Source: Venturia oleaginea
Lineage: Eukaryota; Ascomycota; Dothideomycetes; Venturiales; Venturiaceae
Direction of reading: 5' to 3'
Length of the DNA: 64,000 nt
Assembly: GCA_013176395.1 (NCBI GenBank)
Contig: JABMLP010000032.1
Location: forward strand, 1-64,000
Shown here: one piece after another, positions 43,989 to 54,231 of the stretch
Layout of the letters: each line of letters opens with the position of its first letter
Numbering within the stretch: the stretch's first letter is position 1
Position numbers and translations under genes: made by a program
Notes under the pieces: generated by a model
The model's input: only the letters and a program-made list of their open reading frames with translations
What the model was told of the DNA's origin: nothing
Database searches by the model: none

Positions 43989-45083
43989 CTAGTTTTCCGA
44001 CTCTGATGAGGCTTCCTGTAGGGAGTCATCGGTATGCTGTGTGATTACCGCAGTGACCTGAGTCTTTGGACGTGTTGCTGGTCGGAATTCGCATACGTTC
44101 GGGTGGTGCTTGAGCTTCTTACAGCGCCCGCATTTGCCCGCTTGTATAAGTGCCAAGAACTCTGTTTGGGATCGCCATTTCGCTCTAGGTCGTCGGTCCT
44201 TCTTCGCATCCTTTCCGAGTGTATCGACCCGAGCTATCAGTGCTGCGATCTGCGCTGAAAGGGCGTTGATGCCAGTCATTTCGACATCGCCTTCTGCGTC
44301 ACGACTGACTGTTTGGGGTGATTGTGGCCTCCCTCGAGTCGTTGGCGTCTCCTTATCCGTACTTGGATAGCGGCGTTGGTGGGATAGAGCCTCTGTCTTC
44401 GTCGCGAAGTACTGTACATCTTTTACGTAAGTGTCGTAGTCGTCCCTGGACAATCGCACTGATTTCAAGGTCTGTTGGAGGGAGTAGTTGAGCGCGTTGT
44501 TCATGATAGTGATCTTTGAGGCTCTTTGCGGCGCTAGGGATCCAGCGTGCGATGTCAGTTGTTCGAACTGCTGGCGAAAGTCTTCGAACGGTTGTCTGCT
44601 GCCTTGGCTAATCTTGTTCAGCTCGTCGAGAGCTTTAGCTTCCGCTTCATGATCTAAGAACTTGTCGTCCATATGCTTGATAAAGGACTCGGGTTCGTAG
44701 TTGCCATGTTGCTCTCCATTGCTTAGCCATTGGATGACGCGTTGTTGTTTCTCTGTCGGAAGCCCGTTGAAGATGTTCGCGCATATTCCTTGATTGCTTC
44801 CAAGCTTCCCATTTTCAACAGTGATTTTTGTCTTGATCTGCCATCTGAACAGCGTGTAGTTGTCTCTTTTCCCGTCCCATTTAGGCCATGCAATAGCTTT
44901 TGCACCGGTGTTCCCATCAACACTGACTGCGGTCAGAGCTGCCACCAATTGTTGTACGGTGTCAGGCGAATTTGCTCGAGCCATTGAGAGTTTGTCGATT
45001 CCTTGCGTAATGCTCGCGATTGGGTCGTCGTCGGTAGTAGGGGTGTAGGTTGTAGGAGTCGATAGGGTACTGTTGCTACGCAT
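43989..45083 (-). CDS. gag: Chromovirus Gag
   Basis: The frame from ATG 45083 (MRSNSTLSTPTTY) to TAG 43989-43991 codes for 364 residues. It has the capsid-like block WPKWDGKRDNYTLFRWQIK and FEDFRQQFEQL, typical of fungal gypsy Gag, and one nucleocapsid knuckle CGRCKKLKHHPNVC near the C-terminus. The sequence GGAAAAC directly before the stop may be a weak slip site leading to pol. It forms the particle that holds the RNA. Confidence 0.93.
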   Translation of the reverse strand: MRSNSTLSTPTTYTPTTDDDPIASITQGIDKLSMARANSPDTVQQLVAALTAVSVDGNTGAKAIAWPKWDGKRDNYTLFRWQIKTKITVENGKLGSNQGICANIFNGLPTEKQQRVIQWLSNGEQHGNYEPESFIKHMDDKFLDHEAEAKALDELNKISQGSRQPFEDFRQQFEQLTSHAGSLAPQRASKITIMNNALNYSLQQTLKSVRLSRDDYDTYVKDVQYFATKTEALSHQRRYPSTDKETPTTRGRPQSPQTVSRDAEGDVEMTGINALSAQIAALIARVDTLGKDAKKDRRPRAKWRSQTEFLALIQAGKCGRCKKLKHHPNVCEFRPATRPKTQVTAVITQHTDDSLQEASSESEN

Positions 45084-45106
45084 CAAGTACACCTAGGTTT
45101 GTAAAG

Positions 45107-45118
45107 AACTGAATCTAT
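45107..45118 (-). promoter_or_regulatory. Predicted self-priming primer binding site
   Basis: Next to the 5' LTR the minus strand reads TAGATTCAGTT (45107-45117). Exactly these 11 bases are complementary to AACTGAATCTA in the LTR itself (45171-45181, and 39769-39779). That mirrors the Tf1 way of priming, in which the RNA's own 5' end folds onto the binding site in place of a tRNA. Confidence 0.75.
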
Positions 45119-45293
45119 ATTACGGGACGGTAGCTGGAAAGACGCAGCATACTCGTAGCCAAAGATTGTTTAGATTCAGTTAAGGAGTGAAGGTATCTAC
45201 AAACAGAGAACCTCAATGAGGTTCTTTCTCTATACTAGGCTCAATCAGGCTTAGGCTCTTAGCCTATACCAACCATGGGCCATGCCCATAACA
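45119..45293 (-). repeat. 5' LTR of the chromovirus
   Basis: 175 bp, identical to 39717-39891. On the minus strand it holds the element's promoter, and the 11-nt primer sequence AACTGAATCTA lies in its second half. Confidence 0.95.
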
Positions 45294-45751
45294 CTTACTA
45301 GAGAGACATACCGAGATTTTACCAGATGGACTAGGTTTTCATTGAAATTCTTTCTAGATAAGTAAGATACCTCCTTACTTAGTAAATCTACTCTCTTTTT
45401 GTTATCTAGATCTAAAATCTTTATAGCTTATCAGATGATTATGGTAATCCTGTATGGTTTTTGATTTCCCAAAAGCTGTATCTATCTATTCTATCTAGTA
45501 TTCTATCTAACCTGGTTATATTACAGCACGAGCTACAACGTGTAAGACGATAGGAATTGGCTTTCTAGTCTCCCTACCGAACGATCTAACTCAACAAATA
45601 GATACCGTATCCAATTTTTTTTGTCCAAGTTCCTACTTCACTCAACCTCTCTTTATATCGATATCAATATTAATTACAGCACATAGCCACTACATACCAC
45701 GTTAAATCCGATTACCACTAAACATTAAGTACGACAAAAGGAACCCACATA
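45294..45751. other. AT-rich spacer
   Basis: No gene is seen. TA-rich composition is compatible with old RIP-altered DNA. Confidence 0.5.
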
Positions 45752-47624
45752 GAGTTGTGGACCCCAGATATGACCCAACCCCAGATATGACCCACGAAAA
45801 TCAAACCTCGACATGTGAGAACACTGCGCGCCGCCCACGTGCCACTGGCGTTTTAATAAAACTATCTAATAAATCCTCAGAATCCTAATCTTGCTCCTCC
45901 GAACTAGTCTCAACTATAATAACTTTGCGTTGGCGCCCCCGTGACTTTTTTGCTTCAACGCGCGCCTCCCTCGCGGGCTATACGCAACACTTCCGTAGTC
46001 GAATAGACCGCAACACCCTCTAATCGAACTCTTTTACCCTTTTTAGCCTTCTTCCGCTTCCGCAAAAGTTCGGATTGCTCAGCTATTTGTTTAGCTTGAA
46101 TTGCAATGGTTGCATTTTGAGTTTCGCATAGGCGTGTCATACGCTCTGCATAGCGCCGTACCGGCGAAACAACGGCATGGCACTCGCGCAACGACTCTAT
46201 GAACTTTTTATTTGATTTTGATAGTTCAACTACTTCAGGAGGAGAGCTCTGTAGTAAAGAGAGATCGAGAGTAGTTATTGCGCGTGGTGTAATTGGTTGT
46301 GGAGCCGGTATAGGTGAGTCTTTCGGAAGCCCTCTGAGTACTCGCATAGGAAGCGCAGGCCATAAGCCGGTGCCACGCCATCCACTAAGGATATTTTCCT
46401 TGCTCATAGCCCTTTCGCGTGCACGAGAGAGTAATTCAATCCATTCTGAGCGTGGGATGCGCTGTGAACTGAGCCGGGAGATCGCATGCGTTTTGATAGT
46501 ATGGGCCCGTTTAAACGCCGCAAACACGCCTACGTCAAGCGGTTGTAGTATATGTCAGCAGTGAGGAGGCATAATTAGGAGATCAATATTATGCTCCATG
46601 CAGTAGGCAATAAAATCGCCCTGGATATGACGGTAGGCAATAAAATCGCCCTGGATATGACTTCCATGGCCATCCGCGACAAGTAAACGCTGGCGACCCG
46701 CAGCCTTCTCGCGGGTAAGAGGGTCGAAAACATTGATTAACCACGCCAACCCAAGGTTATTCGAGGTCCAGCCATTCTTGCTTGTTGCAAAGTGCCATCC
46801 CAGAGGTGATGATTCATTGATCCATCGCGTATTAACGTCCTGGCCTTTGAATATCAGGAGCGGCGCCAGCGCTTCGCCTGCGGCATTGATGCACTCAATC
46901 ACTGTTACCCACTCCTGTTTGCCTCCGATCACCTTGTACTTCTGTGTACTGTCGAGGTGCACAAGCACCTTCAACGCCTGCTCTTCGCCAATACCAAATC
47001 CAGCCTCATCCATATTCCACATATGCGCAGGATCGTACTTATGCTCCTGGAGCATCTCTCCGACTGCGTCAAACCAGCGTTTTACATGCTCATATGTTGC
47101 CCCCTCGTTGCGTACATGCTCTAGCTGACGAGCATATACTCCTGCTATCTCAGGATGTCTTTTTTGAAAGCGCTGGATCCATTTATCGTTGATAGTGAAG
47201 CGTGGGGTGGTAGGTAGGATAAGATGTGACGCGTGCGTGTCGAATATGAATTGCGAGCTCTTTGAGCAACGGGTTGGTAATATGAGTTCCAGTATTTGTG
47301 TATCGCTTAATCCAGCGTACAAGAGTATCTTCTTCCGCGATGGTAAGAATTTGGGTCATTTCGTGGCTGGTAGAGTTCGTCAAGCCGACGTTGAGCCTGC
47401 GCTGTAGTGTTTTGTTATCAACTTGAAAGAACTTTGCAGCAGCCCTAATAGACGAAAAGTCTTTATTTTGTAGTGCATAAATAGCCTTTGATAGTTGAAC
47501 TTCGTAATCCGGCGATTTTTTGGATGATTTTGAAGGCATTGGTGGGGATAACGCGTGTAGCATGCGCTTTGGAGGATTTTCGTGGGTCATATCTGGGGTT
47601 GGGTCATATCTGGGGTCCACACTC
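45752..47624 (-). mobile_element. Pogo/Fot-type transposon with long inverted ends
   Basis: Inverted ends of about 50 bp agree except for one extra T on the left: GAGT(T)GTGGACCCCAG and onward to CCCACGAAAATC. TA flanks both sides (45750-45751, 47625-47626). Each end contains the direct repeat CCCAGATATGACCCA twice, a possible double transposase site. The total length is 1873 bp. The near-perfect ends suggest a fairly young insertion in spite of the broken gene. Confidence 0.92.
45955..47590 (-). pseudogene. Pogo/Fot transposase with in-frame duplication, stop and frameshift
   Basis: Translation would start at ATG 47590, inside the inverted end. The N-terminal frame has a psq-type domain (SKAIYALQNKDFSSIRAAA) and a CENP-B-like region; a frame change near 47210 leads to DKWIQRFQKRHPEIAG. 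The core carries Asp in MWNMDEAGF, Asp in LLVADGHGSH and Asp in HILQPLDVGVF. TGA interrupts right after PPHC, where PPHCSHILQPLD is expected (near 46556). A 30-bp tandem duplication (46603-46632/46633-46662) repeats ten residues just after the second Asp. The C-terminal part is a basic coiled coil that ends at 45955. Confidence 0.88.
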
Positions 47625-47626
47625 TA

Positions 47627-47925
47627 CAAAGACATCAAATTAAATGAGGAATTAATATCAACTCAGAGTTTACTACGAGAACATTACAAACGAATGCTAG
47701 ATGATGTATATTGTATCTAGTCTTTGCTACTTCCTTGATATATAGCTAATCTTCAAATATTAGTTCCTTAACTTAAGCCCCATCTATATATGCAGAATTT
47801 CCTGCCCGATCATCACCTATTTCCAGAAGAACTTAGCCACCATAATTCCGACAACATCTACCCTCACGACCTCATCGTTTTCCAGCAAAGCGCCCCGGAC
47901 TCGTCCGCATTTCCGTATCCAATCA
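47627..47925. other. AT-rich spacer
   Basis: No gene or repeat is seen. Confidence 0.5.
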
Positions 47926-48825
47926 CATTTTTCCCGTCGAAGGCAACTTTGGTTCTCTTCGTCGCTTCAGTTTAGTCACTGGGGTCTCTGTAGTTTTAAC
48001 CTTAGTCAATGTCTCTTCTTGTTCTTGCTTAGTGGACTCGGTCTCGTGATACTCGTCCCTCTTTGTAAGAAGCTCCGGTCCCAATTTTCGAACGAGAGAT
48101 GACAGTGTCTTGCTCGCTTCGGCCTTGGCTTTCGTAGCTGCCTCGAGGACTGCTTGAGCCCCGATTGCAGCATTTTGGGCTTTACACTCCTTCCGTGTAA
48201 CCCTGGGGTAAGAGTTTGAATGGAGGTCGATGCCGCAGTCACATGGCAAAAAATCACAGTTAAGCAGTGCTCGATCGATTCGTCCCGGCTGGCGAAGAGA
48301 TCTACGTTCCGATATGGGCATCCCTCTCCTTTGCAGGGCCATACGCCTGGTGGGTCCCACTTGAATCGCGGGAGTTCTGGTGCCCCTGGCGTCAGCTTTT
48401 GGGCCGGTACCAGTGTCTCCTCTGGCAGATCTCTCGGTGGGGGATGGAGTGTACATTAGATTCGATCCTCTCATCTAGTCTCAATGCATGAGATATGCTT
48501 ACCAGCGGATTCGTAAGGTTGCTACTAAGGAAATGGTATGGGTCACGGCCATATTTGATCGTTCCATCCTCATTCTTTCTGCCTGATCTCTTGGGTACGT
48601 CAATCTAGATGGTAGTCAGATTTGAACGGCATCTCTAGGGTCAGCTTATAAACGTACCGGCTCCTGCGCATCTTTCTCCTCCTCCAACGAGTCCGGGTCG
48701 TCGGTCAAGTAAATCACGATCTTGCGACGCTTCTTATTTCGCGGCTCTTCAATCTCGTCGGTGCGCCGCTTGGACTTGGTGGGCTGGGGCTCCTGATCCT
48801 CGTAATTAAAGTTGAGGTTGCCCAT
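47926..48825 (-). CDS. Hypothetical nuclear-type protein, gene model partly unresolved
   Basis: Exon 48658-48825 starts MGNLNFNYEDQEPQP and is rich in charged residues with a nuclear-localisation-like RNKKRRK. An intron at 48605-48657 (GTACGT ... CTAG) leads to exon 48503-48604. A second intron, about 48420-48502, would lead to ETLVPAQKLTPG ... WDPPGVWPCKGEGCPYRN, with a possible Cys/His finger ending in HCL. After that the most protein-like sequence is in another frame (LEAATKAKAEASKTLSSL, coiled coil, then KLKRRREPK) to 47926. I found no intron that joins them, so an indel is possible. Unknown family. Confidence 0.45.
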
Positions 48826-49717
48826 AGCTGATGGAAAGGAATGGATATTAACTAATCAGCAGAAAATGTCCTGCCAGCCTTCGACTCAAATACTACTTCA
48901 TTATGTTCAACATATCGATAGTGTTGGGTGAATCCCCATCTCATGATCAAGAGGCCACATGCCGTCGGAGTGTTCGATACAGCCCATAACACTCGTGCCG
49001 GGCGCCCTCAACCAAACGAACACTTTCGACATTGTGGTGGTGAAGCCAAGGGTAAGCAGACATTCTGCCTGAGAGTTCTAACTATCAATTATCTAGTGAT
49101 GGCAACATCATCGCGTCGAGTTAGTGAACATCCTGCTACGATTGTGAAACCGACTAGGTTGATCTTGGCAGCTAACCTGGCTTTGTCCGAGTTCTGTTAC
49201 GGGATGAGCCGTAGAGGGCAAACATGTCTGATTAGTGAACAGAAATGGAGGATGAAGACATCAATCCAGCGTGAGGTCGAAAAATACCATCACAATTAGT
49301 CTGAGAAGCAATCAAGAAAAAAGAAGACTCTCATTCTGTGCTGATTAATTCAAGTTCCTCCCCAATCGAAAATGGGCATCAGTTGCGGAGGTGGAAACGA
49401 TAGTCGGAGAGAATAACGTGAGAGATTATGACCGAAGTCCGGAGATAAGCCTAACGGAAGCAAACCTACCGTACAGCATATGATGGGGATTGATCCGCAG
49501 ACTCTGATTAGTCAGCATCGCTGACTAAATCGTAGATGGTTGCTTGGAAGACGTCGCATTGTTTTCTGTGAACCCAAGGTTAGGACAAAGATTTTAGCCT
49601 TCTAGTTGTGTCTTTCTTATTTAGCTCTTGAACATTTGACGTCTCCCCTCAGTTCCATCCCACCTTTTGATACCTGTTTGATCAATCTTACATTTTTACT
49701 ATTTGAAGTCGACAACA
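48826..49717. other. Intergenic region
   Basis: A plus-strand open frame of 123 codons (48928-49299) shows no motif and no splice context. I would not call it a gene. Confidence 0.5.
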
Positions 49718-50256
49718 ATGGCACCCATCAAAGGAACATGCAACTGCGGAGCCATCTCCATCGAATTCGCAGAGATGCCGGCCATCTGCGTAAAATGTCA
49801 TTGCTATAGCTGTCGCGTCTCGTCGGGAGGATTGTATGCTGATCACAACCGTTCTGTGTCGGATCTGGGCTAAGCAAGCAAACAGATATTCAATCAATCT
49901 CCCTGTTCCAGTGAAAGACATCACCATCCACGGCAAACCAAAGCTGTATGTTGATAAGGACACAAACAGCGGAAAGGCAAACAACCGCCACTTCTGTGGG
50001 GATTGCGGATGGTACGTCAAGTCTTCTCTTTTCGGCTTCCCTTTTTGGAGACGACCAATCCAATATGTTGACAACTCCTAGTGCAATCTTCTCGACCACA
50101 GAAGTCCAGAAGCATGAGATGGCGTTTGTCAAAGGAGGCCTCTTCGCAAAAGCGGGCATTGACTTGCCGCCACCGGGCGCAGAGATCTACTGGCACAGGA
50201 GGGAGAAGTGGGAGAAGCCGACCGAGGGAATCGAGCCACTGGACGTGGTTGGGTGA
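49718..50256 (+). CDS. GFA/CENP-V domain protein, three exons
   Basis: Predicted 138 residues from exons 49718-49833, 49886-50011 and 50082-50256. Intron 49834-49885 has GTATGC and AACAG; intron 50012-50081 has GTACGT, TTGAC and CTAG. Both preserve the frame. The protein has the full set of zinc ligands of the family: GTCNCGAISIEF, CVKCHCYSCR, and FCGDCGCAIF. The family name comes from glutathione-dependent formaldehyde-activating enzyme (Gfa), but most fungal members have no proven reaction, and adduct formation of formaldehyde with glutathione should not be assumed. It looks complete and is short, as is usual for single-domain members. Confidence 0.92.
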
Positions 50257-51184
50257 GTAGGTGATGATGAGCGATGACAACGAGGGAAGGATACTGGAAC
50301 GGACCTGATTGAGTTGAAGTTGAGCGCGTATCTAAATTTAGTTTGCCTTGAACTGTCGAAGGGACTCACTGGTTCCTTCCATTGTGCCGTGCCCACTGCC
50401 CACCACTTCCCACCACTTCCCATCACTTCCCACCACTTCCCACCACTTCCCACCACTTCCCACACACCAGGCTCTTCCTCACTTCTCTCGGTCTTTTGCT
50501 CGCTGCCTCTGCTTGAAGGCTTCTTCCATACTGCCCGCCGCCGAGGGTTGATATGTACTCGAGAGTCGGTCGTGGATCCTGCTGTGAGAGCAAATGACAG
50601 TGAAGAATGGCAATGGCCATATATATACGTTGCCGTCCTGGGCCATCATGGTACCTCCATCGACTCCAACGAAGCATTTGTCATATCAAGCGCCATCCTC
50701 GAAACAGTCGTCTTCGAATCAATCATGCTCGTCGTCCCCTCGCACAGATTGCTCCCCCATGGCACTGTCCAACTCGCACAGATTCCTCCCTCATCGCACT
50801 GTTCAACCCCCGAAGGACAAATTGACCTTCAACCCCGCCTTCACAAATGAATACACGTCTTGGATACCGGCAATAAGTGGCGTGGGAAGAGGCTGTCCTG
50901 CAAACTGGCATCTGTAATTTTGCTACCACCACTTCCAGATTCGTACATCGGAACCATGGTACGTTCCACCCCGAAGTTCACCGCCAGAGATTGAGTCAAA
51001 GCGACCAATCCAGCTAATGTTTGACCAACATAATCACCACAACATCTTCAACATTGACAATCGCAACAAGCAACAACCTAATTACCATGAAATTCCCGCC
51101 ATACATATGCATACATATGCCGCAGCACCATGCTGAAAGGCATAAGTCAGCGTCGATGCAACCCCGACGTACCCGCGAACCATC
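50257..51184. other. Intergenic region with a minisatellite
   Basis: No gene is supported. The minisatellite at 50396-50466 is the only feature seen. Confidence 0.5.
50396..50466. repeat. 10-bp minisatellite
   Basis: About seven units of CCCACCACTT, one with an A-to-T-type change (CCCATCACTT). Confidence 0.95.
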
Positions 51185-51841
51185 GTGAAGATCACTGTGT
51201 GCTCTGCTGGGGCTCTTGGTCACCCACTGACCATCCGGACACAAACGCCCTGTGCGGGCCCTCTCTTTAGCATGCCATGCTACAACAGAATCTGCGTTGG
51301 CAAGACATGTTTTCTAGCCTATCTCGAAAATGTAGATCGAGCAACCTGCCTACACTGCTTCTCAAAACTACACATGGATAACGTCTCAGTCTGCCTGTAC
51401 AACTACCTAGACAAGCGACGCACTATCACTGGAAGATATCCCTACAACGCCGACATAGCTCATCTGATTGCCTCGCCTCTCATGCTTGCGTTCCTCCTAG
51501 TCTATACCACTCTCGTTCGACCACCGCTATGGAGCAAATCGGCGGATCACCCTATCTTCATTTGGCTCGCTGTCTTATCTCAAATCATATTTGCCACGGC
51601 GGAATTGGGAAGCACGGAGATGTATGACGCGGTTTTTCCCAATGACGGTGAACACGCGAATACAGCATACAATTTCATCCTTTGGTACCGCCGTTCTCCA
51701 ACACGGTTCCGAATACTGGCCCTGCAAGTGTCCTGCACATCTCTACATTTGTGCCATCGTACGCATAGCGTCTTATCTGCTGGCCTGAACATTTCCTGTT
51801 GGAAGGAGGACTGGAACGGCTTTTCTCGACTTTGTGGCTAG
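51185..51841 (+). pseudogene. Membrane-protein-like ORF, probably decayed
   Basis: The frame of 218 codons contains two hydrophobic segments (ASPLMLAFLLVYTTLV and FIWLAVLSQIIFATAELG) in the middle, with a stretch before it that does not look like an N-terminus. After NFILW the neighbouring frame reads more protein-like (AHLYICAIVRIASYLLA). No family is recognised; it may be a fragment of a multi-pass membrane protein. Confidence 0.3.
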
Positions 51842-52992
51842 GCGGTCTAGTAAATTGTGCACGGATCGGCACGGCGTCACTATGCATGCGTCGATTAATG
51901 TATGCGTATCTCGGTCTACACTTCGAACATCGTCTGCATTATAATACGTGGATGGATCAGGTCATTCACGAGATGGAAATTCAGCATACCATAGATTGAT
52001 CCGAAGGCCGGCGAATTGTAGAAAATGGGGGAGGAAGAAAGCAGCTGGACGGGCAGGATTTTGGCAAAAGGCATACGTGGTCGAAGGCATACGTGGTCGA
52101 AGGCATACGTGGTCGAAGGCATACGTGGTCGAAGGCATATGTGGTCGGAGGGAAAGGAGCGAATAACTGGACCAAGGATGAAACGGGCGGCGACGCTCGG
52201 AAGTATGGATGAATAGGCGTGGATGTTTTGTGGTTAGATCCGGGGGAGTAATATCGTCATTGGCCAAGGACGTTGTAGTTGTAATTTGGAATTATCTTAT
52301 CAAATACCCTTCCTGTAATATTGAGTGCGGACGCGGAAAGAGAGCGGGTAGGGAGAAGAGCGCGACTTGAGCTTGTCACGGAACTTACGACCCAGATAAA
52401 GACGTGGAAATTCCAAACAGGTGGTCAATGTGGTTTTTGTCACACTTCCAATGATATTCTTGACGGCATCGCGTTTGTGGATTTGTATCATAGATGGCGT
52501 TGGTTCTGGCGAAGGTGTCCGGTTTGGATTCGCATTGCCAATCGTCAAAAGGACAAAACTATCGCCCAGCAACGGTATCTAGCACGGAAAAACTCGTGAG
52601 CGCTCGAATCTACAGTACAAGTCAAACTTCCCAGGACCGCGAAGTTTTATAGTCTCAAATTGAGCGCTCCTCACAGCCCTTTTCAAAAACCAATCTCTTA
52701 TCGGCAGAGATTGGTGAGAATTTTGCTTGTTGCGGGATCGATTCCGGGTGAAGTCGTCGTCGATGTGTGAAGACCCTTTTTGCGGGTGTTGATAGTCGCC
52801 GCTTCATTTTTGCTCACATTCCTCTCCCCGTATTTTCGCCCTCATCGTCCCACCAACTACGACTTTTTCATTGAGCGGCCTCAGCATTTAATTCCGCCAT
52901 CAGCGTCGCATCCTCCTCCTCTTGACAGATCGCATGCTTCTCTGACGAAGAGTCTTCCTCCTTGCTTACCGATTCTTCTGGTAATTTGTTCT
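51842..52992. other. Intergenic region with 16-bp tandem repeats
   Basis: No gene is supported; see the tandem array at 52069-52148. Confidence 0.5.
52069..52148. repeat. 16-bp tandem repeat, five units
   Basis: Unit AGGCATACGTGGTCGA occurs five times head to tail, the last with a C-to-T change (CATATGTGG) and an end that differs. Confidence 0.95.
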
Positions 52993-54070
52993 GGTAGACT
53001 CCGTCGACACCGACTTGCCCTTCAACGTTGCATGTTCCGCTGTCGATTTGGTATCCTCGGCTTTCGGTATCATGATCAAATCCTCCTTGATCGCATCCTC
53101 AGCTGCTGCTACTGCTTCTTCGGTACTTGGTATCTTAAGTTCAATGCTCGGTATCACTTCGGGATCTTTAGCAGCCGTTGATTCAGCAGCCATCTCTTTC
53201 GAGCCTCCCGAGTCCGGTCGTCTCCCGACCAACCTCGAGTTTTCAGTTTCGCGGCCTTGAGTTTGAATTCCGCCTCAGATATCGCATTCTCTTCATCAGC
53301 TGCCAATTTCCGATGCTGCGGCTCCGGCAAGACTTCTACAGGCTTTTCGACTTTGAATTCCTTAGGCTGATTGACCACAGTTTTTGGCTCGACTGCAAGG
53401 CCCTTGAGGGCTGGCCCTTCTGGGGTCTCGTTTGGTTGCTCAACGACAAGAGGTTGCTGAGCGATATTGTCTTGGAAGGCGATCTCCTTGGGTCGTTGTA
53501 TTCCAGGGTTATTGTGGGCTAGCTCTTTTAGAGCCTCGCTCAAATGCTTGAGGGTTGATTCTTTTACCGTAGGCTCTTTGAGTAGGCTGGCTGCGAATTC
53601 TATGGAATCCGGCTCTGGTTTGAGGGACTCTTCTGGCTGTTTGACAATAGAGTCGTTCACGACTATCTTGTTTACCTGCTCCAAGAGAGGGACCTCAAGG
53701 CTTCGCTCTGCTGGGGCTTTATTTGATTGCTTGTTGATTGGGTTTTCGTCAGCGTGGTCCCTGGTTTGCTCGGTGGGCTTCTCAGGAGCGGGATCTTGTT
53801 TGAGAGACTCCTTTGGTTCTTCAAAGATAGACCTTCGACGTCAACCTCGACTTGTTTCTTAGATGAGACTGGCCCAGAAACTGCCTTGCCTTTGGGAGCC
53901 TCATCTACTTGCGTGACGATGACGATCGGAACTTTGAGGGCAATTTGCACAGCTTGCTTGGTTGCAGCTGTCTCGAAGGCGAAATCTTCTTTGAAAGGCT
54001 TGTCTATTTCCTTGACAAGAAAGACGTCGAGAGTGTACCTCCTGGCTTGCTCCACTGTAGGCTGCTCAGA
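52993..54070 (-). pseudogene. Lys/Glu/Pro-rich repeat protein gene, frameshifted
   Basis: On the minus strand three frames form one low-complexity protein: TVEQARRYTLDVFLVKEIDK at the start, a frame change near 53830 (VEVDVEG to FEEPKESLKQDPAPEKP), then QPEESLKPEPDSIEF and many EKP/KEP units, a second change near 53235 (KLKTRG to VGRRPDSGG), then STEEAVAAAEDAIKED. The repeated (E/K)ESLKxDP motif ties the parts together. The 5' part is lost; upstream the sequence turns AT-rich and the Fot-type copy C follows. It probably coded a disordered, charged protein of unknown role. Confidence 0.5.
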
Positions 54071-54231
54071 GGGTTATTCTAAAAGTATAAAACCGCTCTA
54101 ATCTACTACTCTAGCCTATCTCTCTTCAATCCATTAATAGAGTAGATTTAAGAACCAAAAACCCGCTCTAATCTATCCCATTGAAGAATCTAGTTCTCAT
54201 ATAGCTAGTATAATAAATAAAAGAATAAGTC
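54071..54231. other. AT-rich spacer with a short direct repeat
   Basis: ACCGCTCTAATCTA and CCCGCTCTAATCTA occur about 75 bp apart. No gene. Confidence 0.6.

Larger units (their letters stand above)
39717..45293 (-). mobile_element. Complete Ty3/gypsy chromovirus (Tf1/sushi-like)
   Basis: The element of 5577 bp lies on the minus strand between LTRs of 175 bp (39717-39891 and 45119-45293), which I found identical base by base. CTTACT flanks both sides (39711-39716, 45294-45299). It holds gag and a complete pol with protease, reverse transcriptase, RNase H, integrase and chromodomain, with no stop in either frame. A purine-rich tract precedes the 3' LTR and an 11-nt self-complementary priming site follows the 5' LTR. 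Identity of the LTRs and open frames mean a recent insertion, possibly still mobile. Confidence 0.95.

Noticed and set aside
48928..49299. Plus-strand frame of 123 codons
   Set aside because: No motif, no repeat and no good start context; likely chance.
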